DNA from: Acholeplasmataceae bacterium
GTDB lineage: Bacteria > Bacillota_I > Bacilli_A > Acholeplasmatales > Acholeplasmataceae
Reading direction: 5' to 3'
Assembly: GCA_012520715.1 (NCBI GenBank)
Contig: JAAYNT010000044.1
Coordinates: 1 to 28,086 of the forward strand
Length of the DNA: 28,086 bases
Shown here: one piece after another, positions 16,144 through 25,210 of the stretch
Layout: every line of letters starts with the position of its first letter
Position numbering within the stretch: position 1 is the stretch's first letter
Position numbers and translations under genes: made by a program
The notes under the pieces: generated by a model
What the model was told of the DNA's origin: nothing
The model's database searches: none
Seen by the model: the letters and a program-made list of their open reading frames with translations, nothing else

Positions 16144-19100
16144 TTAACTTAAATATACTTTAATATCGTTAGTATCTTTTAACAATTCTAAATCTATTAA
16201 AATAGCTCCATTTCGGTATTTGTTATTAAGTCTTGCTATCTTAATTTCATTATTATTTAATACTACTTTATCTGATTTAGAGTTTTGATAGTAAGTAACA
16301 TTAATTAATTTATTATCAAATTTAAACTCTACCGTAACATTATCTAAATTGTGAACAGGATCTAAATATAAGTTTTTATTAATTACTTTAATACCAAAAT
16401 AGTTGGTAATTAATTGATTAATATAAATACCTGGTCCACTTGAATATAATCTCCAACCAGATTTAACTTTAACTTTACCTTTTCGAAGTAGTTCAAAGTT
16501 TTCTTGGGCTTCATATCTATCATAGAAATTAGCATCACTTGATGAGAAATATAAGTTAGATTGTCTAATGTTAGCATTTTTCACAACATCTCTAATTCCA
16601 ATTGGATTAATTTGTAAAAATTCTTCAAGTAATTGATCTTTGTAGCCTAACTTGGCTAACATTTCTAAGTGTCTAATATGCGCATGAACATATAAAATAC
16701 CTACTTCACGTCCAAAGTTTGAAGCTGTTTCAGCTCTTTGGAAATATGTTTTAATTCCACCTTGATATTTTACAGGCTCATTCATTAATCTAAGACCGTC
16801 TGGGAATTTTAAATGTTTATTAATTAATTTATGGTTGCTTGTTGCCTCATCTAGTGTTAAAAGCCCTGCAATAATTGGTCTTTGGTATGATAATAAACGA
16901 TATGAGATTCCTGATTGTTTATCATTTGGATGCAGTAGTGGCCTTGGACCACTATCATCAAAGACAACAAATCCAGCAGGTTTACCATCAATTACAATAT
17001 ATTTATAATAATCTTCTTTTAAGTTCTCTAAATAGTGGTTAATCTTTTTACAAAGATCTTTGTCTTTTTCTTTTATAAACGTTGATAAAAGACTCATTCC
17101 TTCATAAATTAAACTGACCGTCCAAGATGATGCCATTTTCTTTGTTAGCATTTGATTTTTAGGTTGTAATGTATCATTCCAATCTCCACCACCATAAGCT
17201 GCTAAACTTGTACCTTCTACTGAACTGTTAATTATTGCGTTTATTTGATTTTTAACATGGTTTAATAAACTTTCACCTTCAACAAATTGATTTTTTTTAA
17301 TTGAAAAGTATGTTAGTTTTTCATCCAATATTGAAAGATCATTAGTTATTTTTAAATAATCAGCCAGTGCTTTTATTGGCCACACAATAATATCACCATG
17401 AGAATCATGAGCTTGAATGTATGAATATTTATCATACATAAACCATTGTGGCCAGTCATATGTTTCAATGAATTGTCTAGAGTAAACTTTAAGTAAAATT
17501 GATCTAGCAATATCATAACGACCTAATGATGTAAATAACTCAAGTGGTCCTTGTAAGATATCTCTAGTTCCCCAGGCGGCTCCGCCAGTTTGCTCAAGTC
17601 CGTGCGGACTAGAGTAATGAATTAGGGCACTATGAGTATACCAATATAGCGTTTTATTAAATTTAGCTGATATATCATCATCGCTTAATATTTTAAAGTT
17701 TATTAAATTTTGATAAAACTTTTCATATTTTATTACTTCTTCTTGCCAATTTATATCTTTTTTAGTAAATTCGTCTAATGTACCTAAAATATCGATACTT
17801 ATTTCATCTTTTTGTTGATACTCCATTACTAGTAATCCGTGTCCCTTTTCAGAGCCGAAAAATACTTCATCAGTTTTAAATGTAACATCGCTTGATTTAA
17901 TTTTGTATTTTAAATTTGGATAGTTATCATTTACTAATTGATTATCTACAAATTTAATTACTACTTCATCTTTAGATTTTTCTAATTCAATTTTTGCAAC
18001 ATACTCGTTTTGACCAACTGTTAGTTGGTTTGTAACTAAGATGTCGTATTTAATATTATTTTTAGATTTAAACGTTAAGTTTTGTGCAAACTCATCTAAA
18101 CTTGAAGTACTTGTTATAGTTAATTCATCATTTTCTAAGACGTATACCCATTTAGTTGTATTTGCTGTTAACTCATAGTAACTTGGCATGCCTAATAGGT
18201 GCCATTTTTTATCTTTAATATAAATTCTAATTCCCGGTGTGGTTAGTAGACCTAATTGGTTTCTAATATCACCGTTTAAACGGTGAAAATTAGTATTCCC
18301 AAGTACGATTCTACTTCCAAATACTCCGTTCATGAAATTAGTAGTAGCCATTGTGTTTCCAGCATCTAAGATTTCTCCAGAAATAGTCAAATGACCATGA
18401 GTTCTTTCGGTTAGGACTTCTTTTTCTTTCATAACAACATGTTTATTACCGTCAAAGAAAGAAAGTAAATTACCACCTTGGTCACGTTCTATAAATGATT
18501 TATTAGTTGAAGGGTGATTAGTAGTAAGTCCAACTATTTCACTTCCGATTAAAGCTTTATTAATTTTTAATTCTTTTACTACCTCATTTTTATTTATTTT
18601 TTTAACTTTATGGTCAAAAGGTTTATCTCTTAACCCTTCAAAATCAGTAACTAATTTACCATAAAAAGATATTTCTTTTACTCCTAATTTAAACTCTTCA
18701 GTCTTAAGAGCTATTAGTGGTATTTCATATTGTAAGTTCCTATTTTCTAGTTGTTTAGTCATTAAGCCCTTAATTACTTTTGACTCTTTATAATCAAGTC
18801 CGTAAAACTGTAACATATCGGTTGAATAACTAACAATGTTAGTATTTGAACCAATTTGCAATAAGTTTGGATGTCCTTGATTTTCTCTTGATAAAGTAAT
18901 AAAGCCTTTATTTGTATTAAATATTTTGTGATCTAAGTACTGAGCATTATATGCTTCGTTATTTAGTACTGTTCCTTCACGATTTAATCCAATGTCTTGA
19001 GTGAAAAACAAATCAAAGTTGCCACTACCTTCAAGTCTTACTTGATAAGTAAATACTAAATCTTTTGCTGATAATAACACTTCATAATTAACACCTAAAG

Positions 19101-19356
19101 TATTACCTTCGTACAATACTTGATCTTTAAGTAAATATGCTTTAGCATTACTTTTTAAACCAATTAAAGGACTTGATTCGTTAGTATCAATATTTCTTAA
19201 GTAAATATTTGATATCATTCCATCAATTAAGTTGCCATATAATTGATTTATTAGAGTATCTTGATGATATATTTTAAATATATCTCCAGATTCTAAAATA
19301 TCTATTTTTAACTTATCGCCAATTTGATAAGTTTTTAGTTTATTTTTTATTACCAT
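16144..19356 (-). CDS. 1,2-beta-oligoglucan phosphorylase (GH94)
   Basis: This 1070-aa cytoplasmic protein converts beta-1,2-gluco-oligosaccharides plus phosphate into alpha-glucose 1-phosphate and a shortened chain. The size matches the 1,2-beta-oligoglucan phosphorylases (about 1070-1080 aa) and is larger than cellobiose or chitobiose phosphorylases (about 800 aa). The long N-terminal half is a beta-sandwich. The catalytic (alpha/alpha) barrel holds the GH94 motif GGAAWGTRDILQGP (591-604) and the acid-containing GGGDWNDTLQP (722-732), the latter form being characteristic of the beta-1,2 group. A strong ribosome site (AAGGAGGA) lies in the end of the GH3 gene and only one base separates the two. 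Beside a GH3 beta-glucosidase it repeats the gene pair of Listeria innocua. This gene is the main reason to assign the locus to beta-1,2-glucan. Confidence 0.9.
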   Translation of the reverse strand: MVIKNKLKTYQIGDKLKIDILESGDIFKIYHQDTLINQLYGNLIDGMISNIYLRNIDTNESSPLIGLKSNAKAYLLKDQVLYEGNTLGVNYEVLLSAKDLVFTYQVRLEGSGNFDLFFTQDIGLNREGTVLNNEAYNAQYLDHKIFNTNKGFITLSRENQGHPNLLQIGSNTNIVSYSTDMLQFYGLDYKESKVIKGLMTKQLENRNLQYEIPLIALKTEEFKLGVKEISFYGKLVTDFEGLRDKPFDHKVKKINKNEVVKELKINKALIGSEIVGLTTNHPSTNKSFIERDQGGNLLSFFDGNKHVVMKEKEVLTERTHGHLTISGEILDAGNTMATTNFMNGVFGSRIVLGNTNFHRLNGDIRNQLGLLTTPGIRIYIKDKKWHLLGMPSYYELTANTTKWVYVLENDELTITSTSSLDEFAQNLTFKSKNNIKYDILVTNQLTVGQNEYVAKIELEKSKDEVVIKFVDNQLVNDNYPNLKYKIKSSDVTFKTDEVFFGSEKGHGLLVMEYQQKDEISIDILGTLDEFTKKDINWQEEVIKYEKFYQNLINFKILSDDDISAKFNKTLYWYTHSALIHYSSPHGLEQTGGAAWGTRDILQGPLELFTSLGRYDIARSILLKVYSRQFIETYDWPQWFMYDKYSYIQAHDSHGDIIVWPIKALADYLKITNDLSILDEKLTYFSIKKNQFVEGESLLNHVKNQINAIINSSVEGTSLAAYGGGDWNDTLQPKNQMLTKKMASSWTVSLIYEGMSLLSTFIKEKDKDLCKKINHYLENLKEDYYKYIVIDGKPAGFVVFDDSGPRPLLHPNDKQSGISYRLLSYQRPIIAGLLTLDEATSNHKLINKHLKFPDGLRLMNEPVKYQGGIKTYFQRAETASNFGREVGILYVHAHIRHLEMLAKLGYKDQLLEEFLQINPIGIRDVVKNANIRQSNLYFSSSDANFYDRYEAQENFELLRKGKVKVKSGWRLYSSGPGIYINQLITNYFGIKVINKNLYLDPVHNLDNVTVEFKFDNKLINVTYYQNSKSDKVVLNNNEIKIARLNNKYRNGAILIDLELLKDTNDIKVYLS

Positions 19357-19357
19357 T

Positions 19358-21439
19358 TTACTTATCCTCCTTAAAGTTAATTTTAAATACCTTGTTAGCT
19401 ACTATCACTTCAAACTCGCCTGGATCAGCATACTTTTGATAGTTAGGATGAACATATGAAAGATCATCTAAACCTAGTTTAAAGTCAACAATCATTTCTT
19501 CATCAGGTTGTAGGTAGATTTTTTCAAATTGTTTTAACTCTTTAACTGGCCTTGATATTTCAGCTACCACATCTTTAACATATAAAAGTATTGTTTCATG
19601 ACCAGGAACATCCGAGATGTTTTTGACATTAACTGATATTGTTGGTAATGTCTCTTTTGTAAATTCTAGGTTTGAAATAGTTGCATCTATTTCAAACTTT
19701 GAATAACTAAGACCAATCCCAAAATCATATAAAGGTGTGTTTGGCATATCTAAGTATAGTGATGTATAAGGGTTATCGTCATCTAAAAATGGTCTACCCG
19801 TATTTAAATGATTATAATAAATTGGTATTTGTCCAACACTACGAGGGAAAGTCATTGCTAGTTTTCCTGATGGATTTTTAATCCCATATAACAAATCATA
19901 AATTGCTTCTGATGCCATAGTGCCAAGGAAAAATACTGACATTAAAGCATCAACATCATCAATGATTTCACTTAATACAATTGGTCTACCACTAAATAGT
20001 GTTAAAACAATTGGTATTTCAAGTTGTTTTAAGTATTTGATTAAATCAACTTGTTCTCTTGATAGTCTAATATCAGTTTTACTATGAGCCTCACCTGATT
20101 CACGGTCATGCTCCCCAATTGCAAGTATAATAACATCAGTCTTTTTAACTTCATTGGTGTCAACATCTAAATAATTTTCACTATCAGTAGTATAAAAAGG
20201 CTTAATAAGGCTTTTTAGACTTGTGTTGTCTTCTGGGTTCCCGTGCCAACTCCACGGACCTAACATCCGTTTAGATGATGCATAATTACCAATCAGTGAA
20301 ACTTTTAAATCTTTACTTAGTGGCAATATGTTTTGTTTATTTTTAAGTAATACAGCTGATTCCACAGCTAAATTATAACTAATTTCTTTATGTTCTTTTG
20401 ATAATGCAAGTTTATCAAGCTCCTCTCTTGAACCACGATATGGGTTATTAAAGATGCCCGCTTTTTCTTTTAATTTTAATACTTTATTAACTGCATTATC
20501 AATGGTGTTTATTGATACATCTTTATTATCTACAGCACTAGGTAAGCATCTTAGATAACTAGATGATGCCATTTCTATTTCTAAACCAGCATTAATTCCT
20601 TTAACGCTAGCGTCATAATCATTTTTGCTGACACCATGAGCTTTAGTTTGCAGTAAAGAATCATAATCAGCAATTACTACTGCGTCTTTATATCCCATAT
20701 AGTCTTTTAAAACGTCTTGTAGTAAATATTTATTAATAGTTGCCGGAATATATTCAAACGTATTAAAAGCTGTCATAACTAAACTACTTCCACTATCTAA
20801 GGCACCTTGATGCCCATTAATAAAGTAGTTAAGTAAACTAAGTCTTGATAAATCAACTGTATTATAATCTCTTCCCGCTTCACTTAAACCATAAGCAGCA
20901 AAGTGCTTAGTACAAGAAAGTAGTCCTTCACTATCATAACCTTTGGCTGTTGCTTTTGAAAATACATAGTTTAAGTATGGATCTTCACCAAATGATTCAA
21001 CTACTCTACCCCATCTTGGATCTCTTACTAAATCACTCATTGGTGAAAATGTTAAATCGATTCCGTAAGCTAGGGCTTCTCTTGCAGCCATTTTGGCTGC
21101 TTTTTTAACTAAATTCGGATTAAACGAACAAGCTTGAGCTAGTGGGACTGGATATATAGTTTTACATCCATGAATAACATCAGCCATAAATATTAGTGGT
21201 ATTTGGTGTCTAGATCTAGATAAATATGCTTTTTGAACAGCTTTTTTCTCTTCTGGACCACCAATACCTAAAACTGATCCAGTTAAAAATATTTCTTCTT
21301 CTGTTAATTTTAAATCAACAAAAGAACCATACACTTCATTTTTTAAGTCTTTAATGAAGAAAAATGGTGCAATTTGTACTAATTGTCCGGCTTTTTCTTT
21401 AATTGTTAAGTTGTCTAAGTTAAATTTTGTTTTTTTCAT
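19358..21439 (-). CDS. GH3 beta-glucosidase, probably sophorose/sophorooligosaccharide-cleaving
   Basis: This 693-aa cytoplasmic enzyme has no signal peptide. The GH3 barrel shows SPMSDLVRDPRWGRVVESFG (132-151), the KHF motif (178-180) and the nucleophile region VIADYD (Asp258, with Tyr in place of the common Trp). The second domain has IGEHDRESGEAHSKTDIRLS (441-460), whose Glu447/Glu450 region supplies the acid/base. A fibronectin-III-like C-terminal domain (about 600-690) completes the usual layout. It overlaps the LacI gene by four bases (ATGA) and precedes the phosphorylase. In Listeria innocua the equivalent neighbour prefers sophorose; here it probably splits the sophorose left by the phosphorylase and the GH144-type enzymes into glucose. 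Family is certain, linkage preference rests on context. Confidence 0.92.
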   Translation of the reverse strand: MKKTKFNLDNLTIKEKAGQLVQIAPFFFIKDLKNEVYGSFVDLKLTEEEIFLTGSVLGIGGPEEKKAVQKAYLSRSRHQIPLIFMADVIHGCKTIYPVPLAQACSFNPNLVKKAAKMAAREALAYGIDLTFSPMSDLVRDPRWGRVVESFGEDPYLNYVFSKATAKGYDSEGLLSCTKHFAAYGLSEAGRDYNTVDLSRLSLLNYFINGHQGALDSGSSLVMTAFNTFEYIPATINKYLLQDVLKDYMGYKDAVVIADYDSLLQTKAHGVSKNDYDASVKGINAGLEIEMASSSYLRCLPSAVDNKDVSINTIDNAVNKVLKLKEKAGIFNNPYRGSREELDKLALSKEHKEISYNLAVESAVLLKNKQNILPLSKDLKVSLIGNYASSKRMLGPWSWHGNPEDNTSLKSLIKPFYTTDSENYLDVDTNEVKKTDVIILAIGEHDRESGEAHSKTDIRLSREQVDLIKYLKQLEIPIVLTLFSGRPIVLSEIIDDVDALMSVFFLGTMASEAIYDLLYGIKNPSGKLAMTFPRSVGQIPIYYNHLNTGRPFLDDDNPYTSLYLDMPNTPLYDFGIGLSYSKFEIDATISNLEFTKETLPTISVNVKNISDVPGHETILLYVKDVVAEISRPVKELKQFEKIYLQPDEEMIVDFKLGLDDLSYVHPNYQKYADPGEFEVIVANKVFKINFKEDK

Positions 21440-22392
21440 GTACTCTTTTTATATATAATCTTGCCTTCTGGAGGTTTAACTTGATCGACCTCGTGTCCTT
21501 TTAGGAGTAATATAATTTTTTGAGAAATATATACTCCCCACTGTAAATAATCAACTTCAATTGTAGTTAGTTTTGGTGTAATATAATCACCTAAATATAT
21601 ACCATCAAATCCCGCGACTGCGATATTTGTTGGGATATATACTTTATTATCTTTTAATGCTCTAATTAATCCAACTGCCATCTCATCGTTTGCACAATAT
21701 ACAAAGTCAGGTTTTTCATCTAGTTTAGCGATTTTTTCGCCTTCTCTGTAACCACCTTCAATTGTAAAATTGCCATTAAATAATAAATGTGGCACTAATC
21801 CAACTTCGTCTAAAGCTTTTAAAAATCCTTTATAACGATCTTGATTGTCTTTTGTTCTTTCTGGTCCACTTACAAATGAGAATTTTTTATAACCTTTTTT
21901 AATCATTTCTTTTATTAATGTATAAACCAATTCTTCATTTTTAACGACCGAAGAATAAACATTAGGATGTTTTAAGTGTCTATCAAGTACGACTACTGGT
22001 TTTGTTTTTGCAAAAAAGATAATATCTTCATCTTTAATTTTGGTATCAAATATTATTGCGGCATCTACTTGTTTATTTCTAAGTAGTTGAGTGGAGCTTT
22101 GTCCAGTTGAAACGATCAAGTTTAGTCCTTCTTTCATAAGTTCATTATGTATAGTTTCAAGTAGGTCTGAAAATATTGGTCCACCAAAACCATAAATAAA
22201 GACACCGATACTACCGGTTTTATTTGTTTTTAGTGTTCTTGCACTTAAGTTAGGATGATAACCTAACTGTTCTGCTGCATCTAATACTCTTTTTTTAGTT
22301 GCCTCGCTAACATTTGGTAAATCATTTATTGCTAGCGATGCAGTAGAGATTGAGACACCTGCTAGTTTTGCTACGTCTTTAATAGTTGCCAT
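21436..22392 (-). CDS. LacI-family transcriptional repressor of the glucan locus
   Basis: This 318-aa protein has an N-terminal helix-turn-helix and hinge (ATIKDVAKLAGVSISTASLA to TLKTNKTGSIGV, residues 2 to about 64). A periplasmic-binding-protein-like sensor follows, with YGFGGPIFSDLLETI, RYKGFLKALDEVG and FVYCANDEMAVGLIRALKDN. It starts directly after the GH13 stop (TAAATG) and overlaps the GH3 gene. Its likely targets are the two identical TCGAAACGTTTCGA palindromes in front of the Ig/CBM lipoprotein and SBP genes. The inducer may be sophorose or a related oligosaccharide; this is inferred. Being inside the operon it represses, it would be autoregulated. Confidence 0.93.
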   Translation of the reverse strand: MATIKDVAKLAGVSISTASLAINDLPNVSEATKKRVLDAAEQLGYHPNLSARTLKTNKTGSIGVFIYGFGGPIFSDLLETIHNELMKEGLNLIVSTGQSSTQLLRNKQVDAAIIFDTKIKDEDIIFFAKTKPVVVLDRHLKHPNVYSSVVKNEELVYTLIKEMIKKGYKKFSFVSGPERTKDNQDRYKGFLKALDEVGLVPHLLFNGNFTIEGGYREGEKIAKLDEKPDFVYCANDEMAVGLIRALKDNKVYIPTNIAVAGFDGIYLGDYITPKLTTIEVDYLQWGVYISQKIILLLKGHEVDQVKPPEGKIIYKKST

Positions 22393-23940
22393 TTAATCAT
22401 CTCTTTTCATTAATAAAGCTTCATAAGGCCTTAATTTATTAGTTTTATGTTGATAGTTACTAATAATAATCTTGCCTTTTGGCAAGTTTATATTAATATT
22501 AGCATCTGTAAAATTACATATTATTAAATACTTATCGTCTAATATTCTTTCATAAGAATATATATTAGGACCTAGTTCAATCCTTTTATATTTACCTTTT
22601 ATTAAAGTTTGGTTATTTTTTTTAATTTGTAATAGTTTTTTCAAATACATATAAATTGAGTTTTCACTTTTAATATCAGTGCTTGCATTCACATAAGTGT
22701 AGTTAGGATTTGTCATTAACCAAGGTTTACCTTTTGTAAAACCTGCGTTAATTGAATTATCCCATTGCATTGGGGTTCTTGAGTGATCTCTTGCTTTTAC
22801 TTCTAAACTTCTTAGTACTGTATCTTTGTCTTTAGTTAATATAGCTTCATTGTAGTAATTGATTGCTTCGATATCTTTATATTTATCGATTTCTACTTTA
22901 CCAAGACCAGACATTCCAAATTCTTCTCCTTGATAAATAAAGACGTTACCTTTTTGCAAGTATAATAATGTCTGTAACATAGTTTGGGCGTAGTATCTAT
23001 ATTCTAAATTCAAATATCTGCCCAATGCTCTTGGTTGATCATGATTTGACCAAAAGAGTGCTGGTATGCCACTATCTTCATACTTTAATTGAACTTTTTC
23101 AAATGTATCTGTTAAATCATTTAAATCCAGTTCTTTTAACTCCCATTTTCCTTTACCTTTAACTTCATCTAAAGCAACATGATCAAATTGAAAAACCATC
23201 GAAAGTATTTTATCACTACTTAATTGATGAGCTTTTTCAAGTGGTAAGTTCATCTCACCAACAGTTAAGATACCTTTATCTTTAAAGCATTCTTCGTATA
23301 GTTCTAATAAATATTCGTCTAAATGTTTATGGAAATCTATTCCTTTATCAGTTACAACTTTACCAACTAAATCTAAAACATCTAATCTAAATCCTTTAAT
23401 ACCTAAATTAATATAATAATTAATCATTTTATATAGTTCTTGTCTAACATTAGAATTATGCCAATTTAAGTCTGGTTGTTCTTTTGCAAATAAATGTAAG
23501 TAGTATTTATCCAAACTTTCGACATATTCCCAAGCTGACCCACCAAAAAATGATTGAATCTTTGGAAGTTTGTTACTCCACACATAATAATCGTGATATT
23601 TACTATTTTTATTTTTGATAGCTTCTTTAAACCATACGTGCTTATTGCTAGTATGGTTTAATACTAAATCTAACATAATATTTATGTTATGTTTTTTTGC
23701 TTTATTTATTAAATTTATTAAATCATCTTTGCTACCAAACATTTCATTTATTTGGTAATAATCGCTAATATCATATCCATTATCTTTCATTGGTGATTTA
23801 AAAATTGGTGTTAGCCAAATATAGCTAACTCCTAATTCTTTTAAGTATGGCAATTTTTTAATAACTCCATTAATATCACCAATACCATCACCATTAGTAT
23901 CAAGAAAACTTAATGGATATATCTGATAGATTACTTCCAT
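22393..23940 (-). CDS. GH13 alpha-glucosidase of the oligo-1,6-glucosidase/dextran glucosidase type
   Basis: This 515-aa cytoplasmic enzyme has all GH13 signatures: DLVLNH (91-96), nucleophile Asp187 in GFRLDVLDLVG, acid/base Glu229 in LTVGEMN and Asp301 in FWSNHDQPRALGR. QPDLNW (155-160) is the motif of the oligo-1,6-glucosidase subfamily. The residue after the nucleophile is Val188; in this group Val there goes with alpha-1,6 linkages, while Ala or Thr goes with alpha-1,4. LSMVFQFDHVALDEV resembles glucan-1,6-alpha-glucosidases (DexB) more than trehalose-6-phosphate hydrolases. It overlaps the cytoplasmic glucanase gene by ten bases, so it is part of the operon. An alpha-glucosidase is unexpected among beta-1,2-glucan enzymes; it may remove the single alpha-1,6 bond present in some cyclic beta-1,2-glucans. 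Confidence 0.88.
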   Translation of the reverse strand: MEVIYQIYPLSFLDTNGDGIGDINGVIKKLPYLKELGVSYIWLTPIFKSPMKDNGYDISDYYQINEMFGSKDDLINLINKAKKHNINIMLDLVLNHTSNKHVWFKEAIKNKNSKYHDYYVWSNKLPKIQSFFGGSAWEYVESLDKYYLHLFAKEQPDLNWHNSNVRQELYKMINYYINLGIKGFRLDVLDLVGKVVTDKGIDFHKHLDEYLLELYEECFKDKGILTVGEMNLPLEKAHQLSSDKILSMVFQFDHVALDEVKGKGKWELKELDLNDLTDTFEKVQLKYEDSGIPALFWSNHDQPRALGRYLNLEYRYYAQTMLQTLLYLQKGNVFIYQGEEFGMSGLGKVEIDKYKDIEAINYYNEAILTKDKDTVLRSLEVKARDHSRTPMQWDNSINAGFTKGKPWLMTNPNYTYVNASTDIKSENSIYMYLKKLLQIKKNNQTLIKGKYKRIELGPNIYSYERILDDKYLIICNFTDANININLPKGKIIISNYQHKTNKLRPYEALLMKRDD

Positions 23941-25136
23941 TTTAATATCTTCATTCCTTTTTTAATAATATTATGAGACATAAAAGCTTTTCTTATATCA
24001 TTAGATAAATAAGCATTAGCCATTAACAATTCTAATCCCTTATCAATTGATAAATAACCGCTAGAAATCCAATCTAAGTCTTTGTTGAATCCTTCAACAA
24101 AGCCGTATTTACCAAAAAGGTTTGGTATATTATATAAATAATTAATACCCGCAAGTGCGATCTCGTTATCTAGTGTTAGTGATCCAACAACTGCGTTTGG
24201 ATGAACTGTACCATCGGTATCATATTTATTTTTAGTATTTGGAAGTCCACGGTGAACACGGTATCCACCTTTAGTTTTACCAGCAGTAAAACCATATGCA
24301 AATTTGTTAAAAGATTTATATTTATCCATTAGATCAATTGATAATTGTTGGTGTGCTCTAACTGCCACTTGGGCATTTTGATGCCAATTAATACCATCAT
24401 TATCTTTGATGTTTTCAAGATCTAGAAAACAAAGTGGGTATTGATAAACAAAAAGTGCATTTCCTGGTGTATAATAATAACCAAAATCTTTATATTCACC
24501 AAAGACTCTATCAAAACTATTATAAACATCTAACGCCTTATCAAAGCCTAATCCAGCATATATTACATACATTGGGAGTTGTTCTGCAAATATACCCCAG
24601 TGATGAATAAAACCCGGCTCTCCTTCAACATATTGTCCGTCTTTATCAGGATTATATGACATGTAAAATGTTGGTTTGCCGTTACGATTGAAAACAAACT
24701 TATCAAATCTAATTCTATTTATTATTTTTTGAAAGTACTCGGAGATAATACTATCTTTAAAGTAACTATCAACTGCGATGGCACCGCATAAAAATATGAC
24801 TGTATCAATTGTAGAATATTCACATTTTCGATGACGACTACCATCAGTAAAATTTGCAAAATGGATAAAAAAGCCTTCATAATGGTCAATATTATAATAA
24901 AAGTTTTTAAGTGTTTTTCTAGCAATATCTACTGCAACATCTTTTCCTAGGTATCCTTTTTTATCGCCAATAATTAAACTAGCCAGCATAAAACCAGATC
25001 CAGCCACAGTTGCAATCGTTGGCTTTGATGTATCATCCATTGTAAGACCATATCCAGTGGTACTTTCATCTAAGTTAGTGTGATCAAGAAAAAACTTAAC
25101 TCCTCTTTTTTCAATTTCGGTAATTATTTTATTCAT
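23931..25136 (-). CDS. Cytoplasmic GH144/PF10091-type glucanase
   Basis: This 401-aa protein lacks any signal peptide and is a paralogue of the exported lipoprotein at the other end of the locus. Shared stretches include TTGYGLTMDD, GSGFMLASL, the acidic segment CEYSTIDT (Glu106, Asp111), AEQLPMY (Glu185), INWHQNAQ and FTAGKTKGGY (the exported copy has the classic GLSASD form). GH144 enzymes act on beta-1,2-glucan. An intracellular copy suggests that long or cyclic glucans enter the cell and are trimmed there, perhaps releasing sophorose or chains for the phosphorylase. First gene after the terminator at 25168-25196, with an AGGA ribosome site six bases before ATG. It is more divergent than its paralogue, so a changed specificity is possible. 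Confidence 0.78.
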   Translation of the reverse strand: MNKIITEIEKRGVKFFLDHTNLDESTTGYGLTMDDTSKPTIATVAGSGFMLASLIIGDKKGYLGKDVAVDIARKTLKNFYYNIDHYEGFFIHFANFTDGSRHRKCEYSTIDTVIFLCGAIAVDSYFKDSIISEYFQKIINRIRFDKFVFNRNGKPTFYMSYNPDKDGQYVEGEPGFIHHWGIFAEQLPMYVIYAGLGFDKALDVYNSFDRVFGEYKDFGYYYTPGNALFVYQYPLCFLDLENIKDNDGINWHQNAQVAVRAHQQLSIDLMDKYKSFNKFAYGFTAGKTKGGYRVHRGLPNTKNKYDTDGTVHPNAVVGSLTLDNEIALAGINYLYNIPNLFGKYGFVEGFNKDLDWISSGYLSIDKGLELLMANAYLSNDIRKAFMSHNIIKKGMKILKWK

Positions 25137-25167
25137 TTGTTATCCTGCCTTTTCTCATAATGTTATT

Positions 25168-25196
25168 AAAAAAGGCGCATGAGGCTCATGCGCCTT
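25168..25196 (-). terminator. Strong intrinsic terminator (possible partial readthrough)
   Basis: A perfect 9-bp stem GGCGCATGA/TCATGCGCC (25174-25182 with 25186-25194), extendable by two A-T pairs, has a 3-nt loop and is followed on the minus strand by six U. It lies between the Ig/CBM lipoprotein gene and the catabolic operon. No promoter is evident in the remaining bases before the next start, so downstream transcription probably depends on readthrough. Confidence 0.9.
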
Positions 25197-25210
25197 AATT
25201 AAATGTATCT

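Noticed and set aside
16144..19356. GH94 protein as a cellobiose or chitobiose phosphorylase
   Set aside because: It is about 270 residues longer than those enzymes and carries the GGGDWNDTLQP form seen in 1,2-beta-oligoglucan phosphorylases.
22393..23940. GH13 protein as a trehalose-6-phosphate hydrolase
   Set aside because: The GEM acid/base context resembles that group, but the LSMVFQFDHVALDEV segment and the absence of a trehalose PTS fit a 1,6-alpha-glucosidase better. Not fully excluded.
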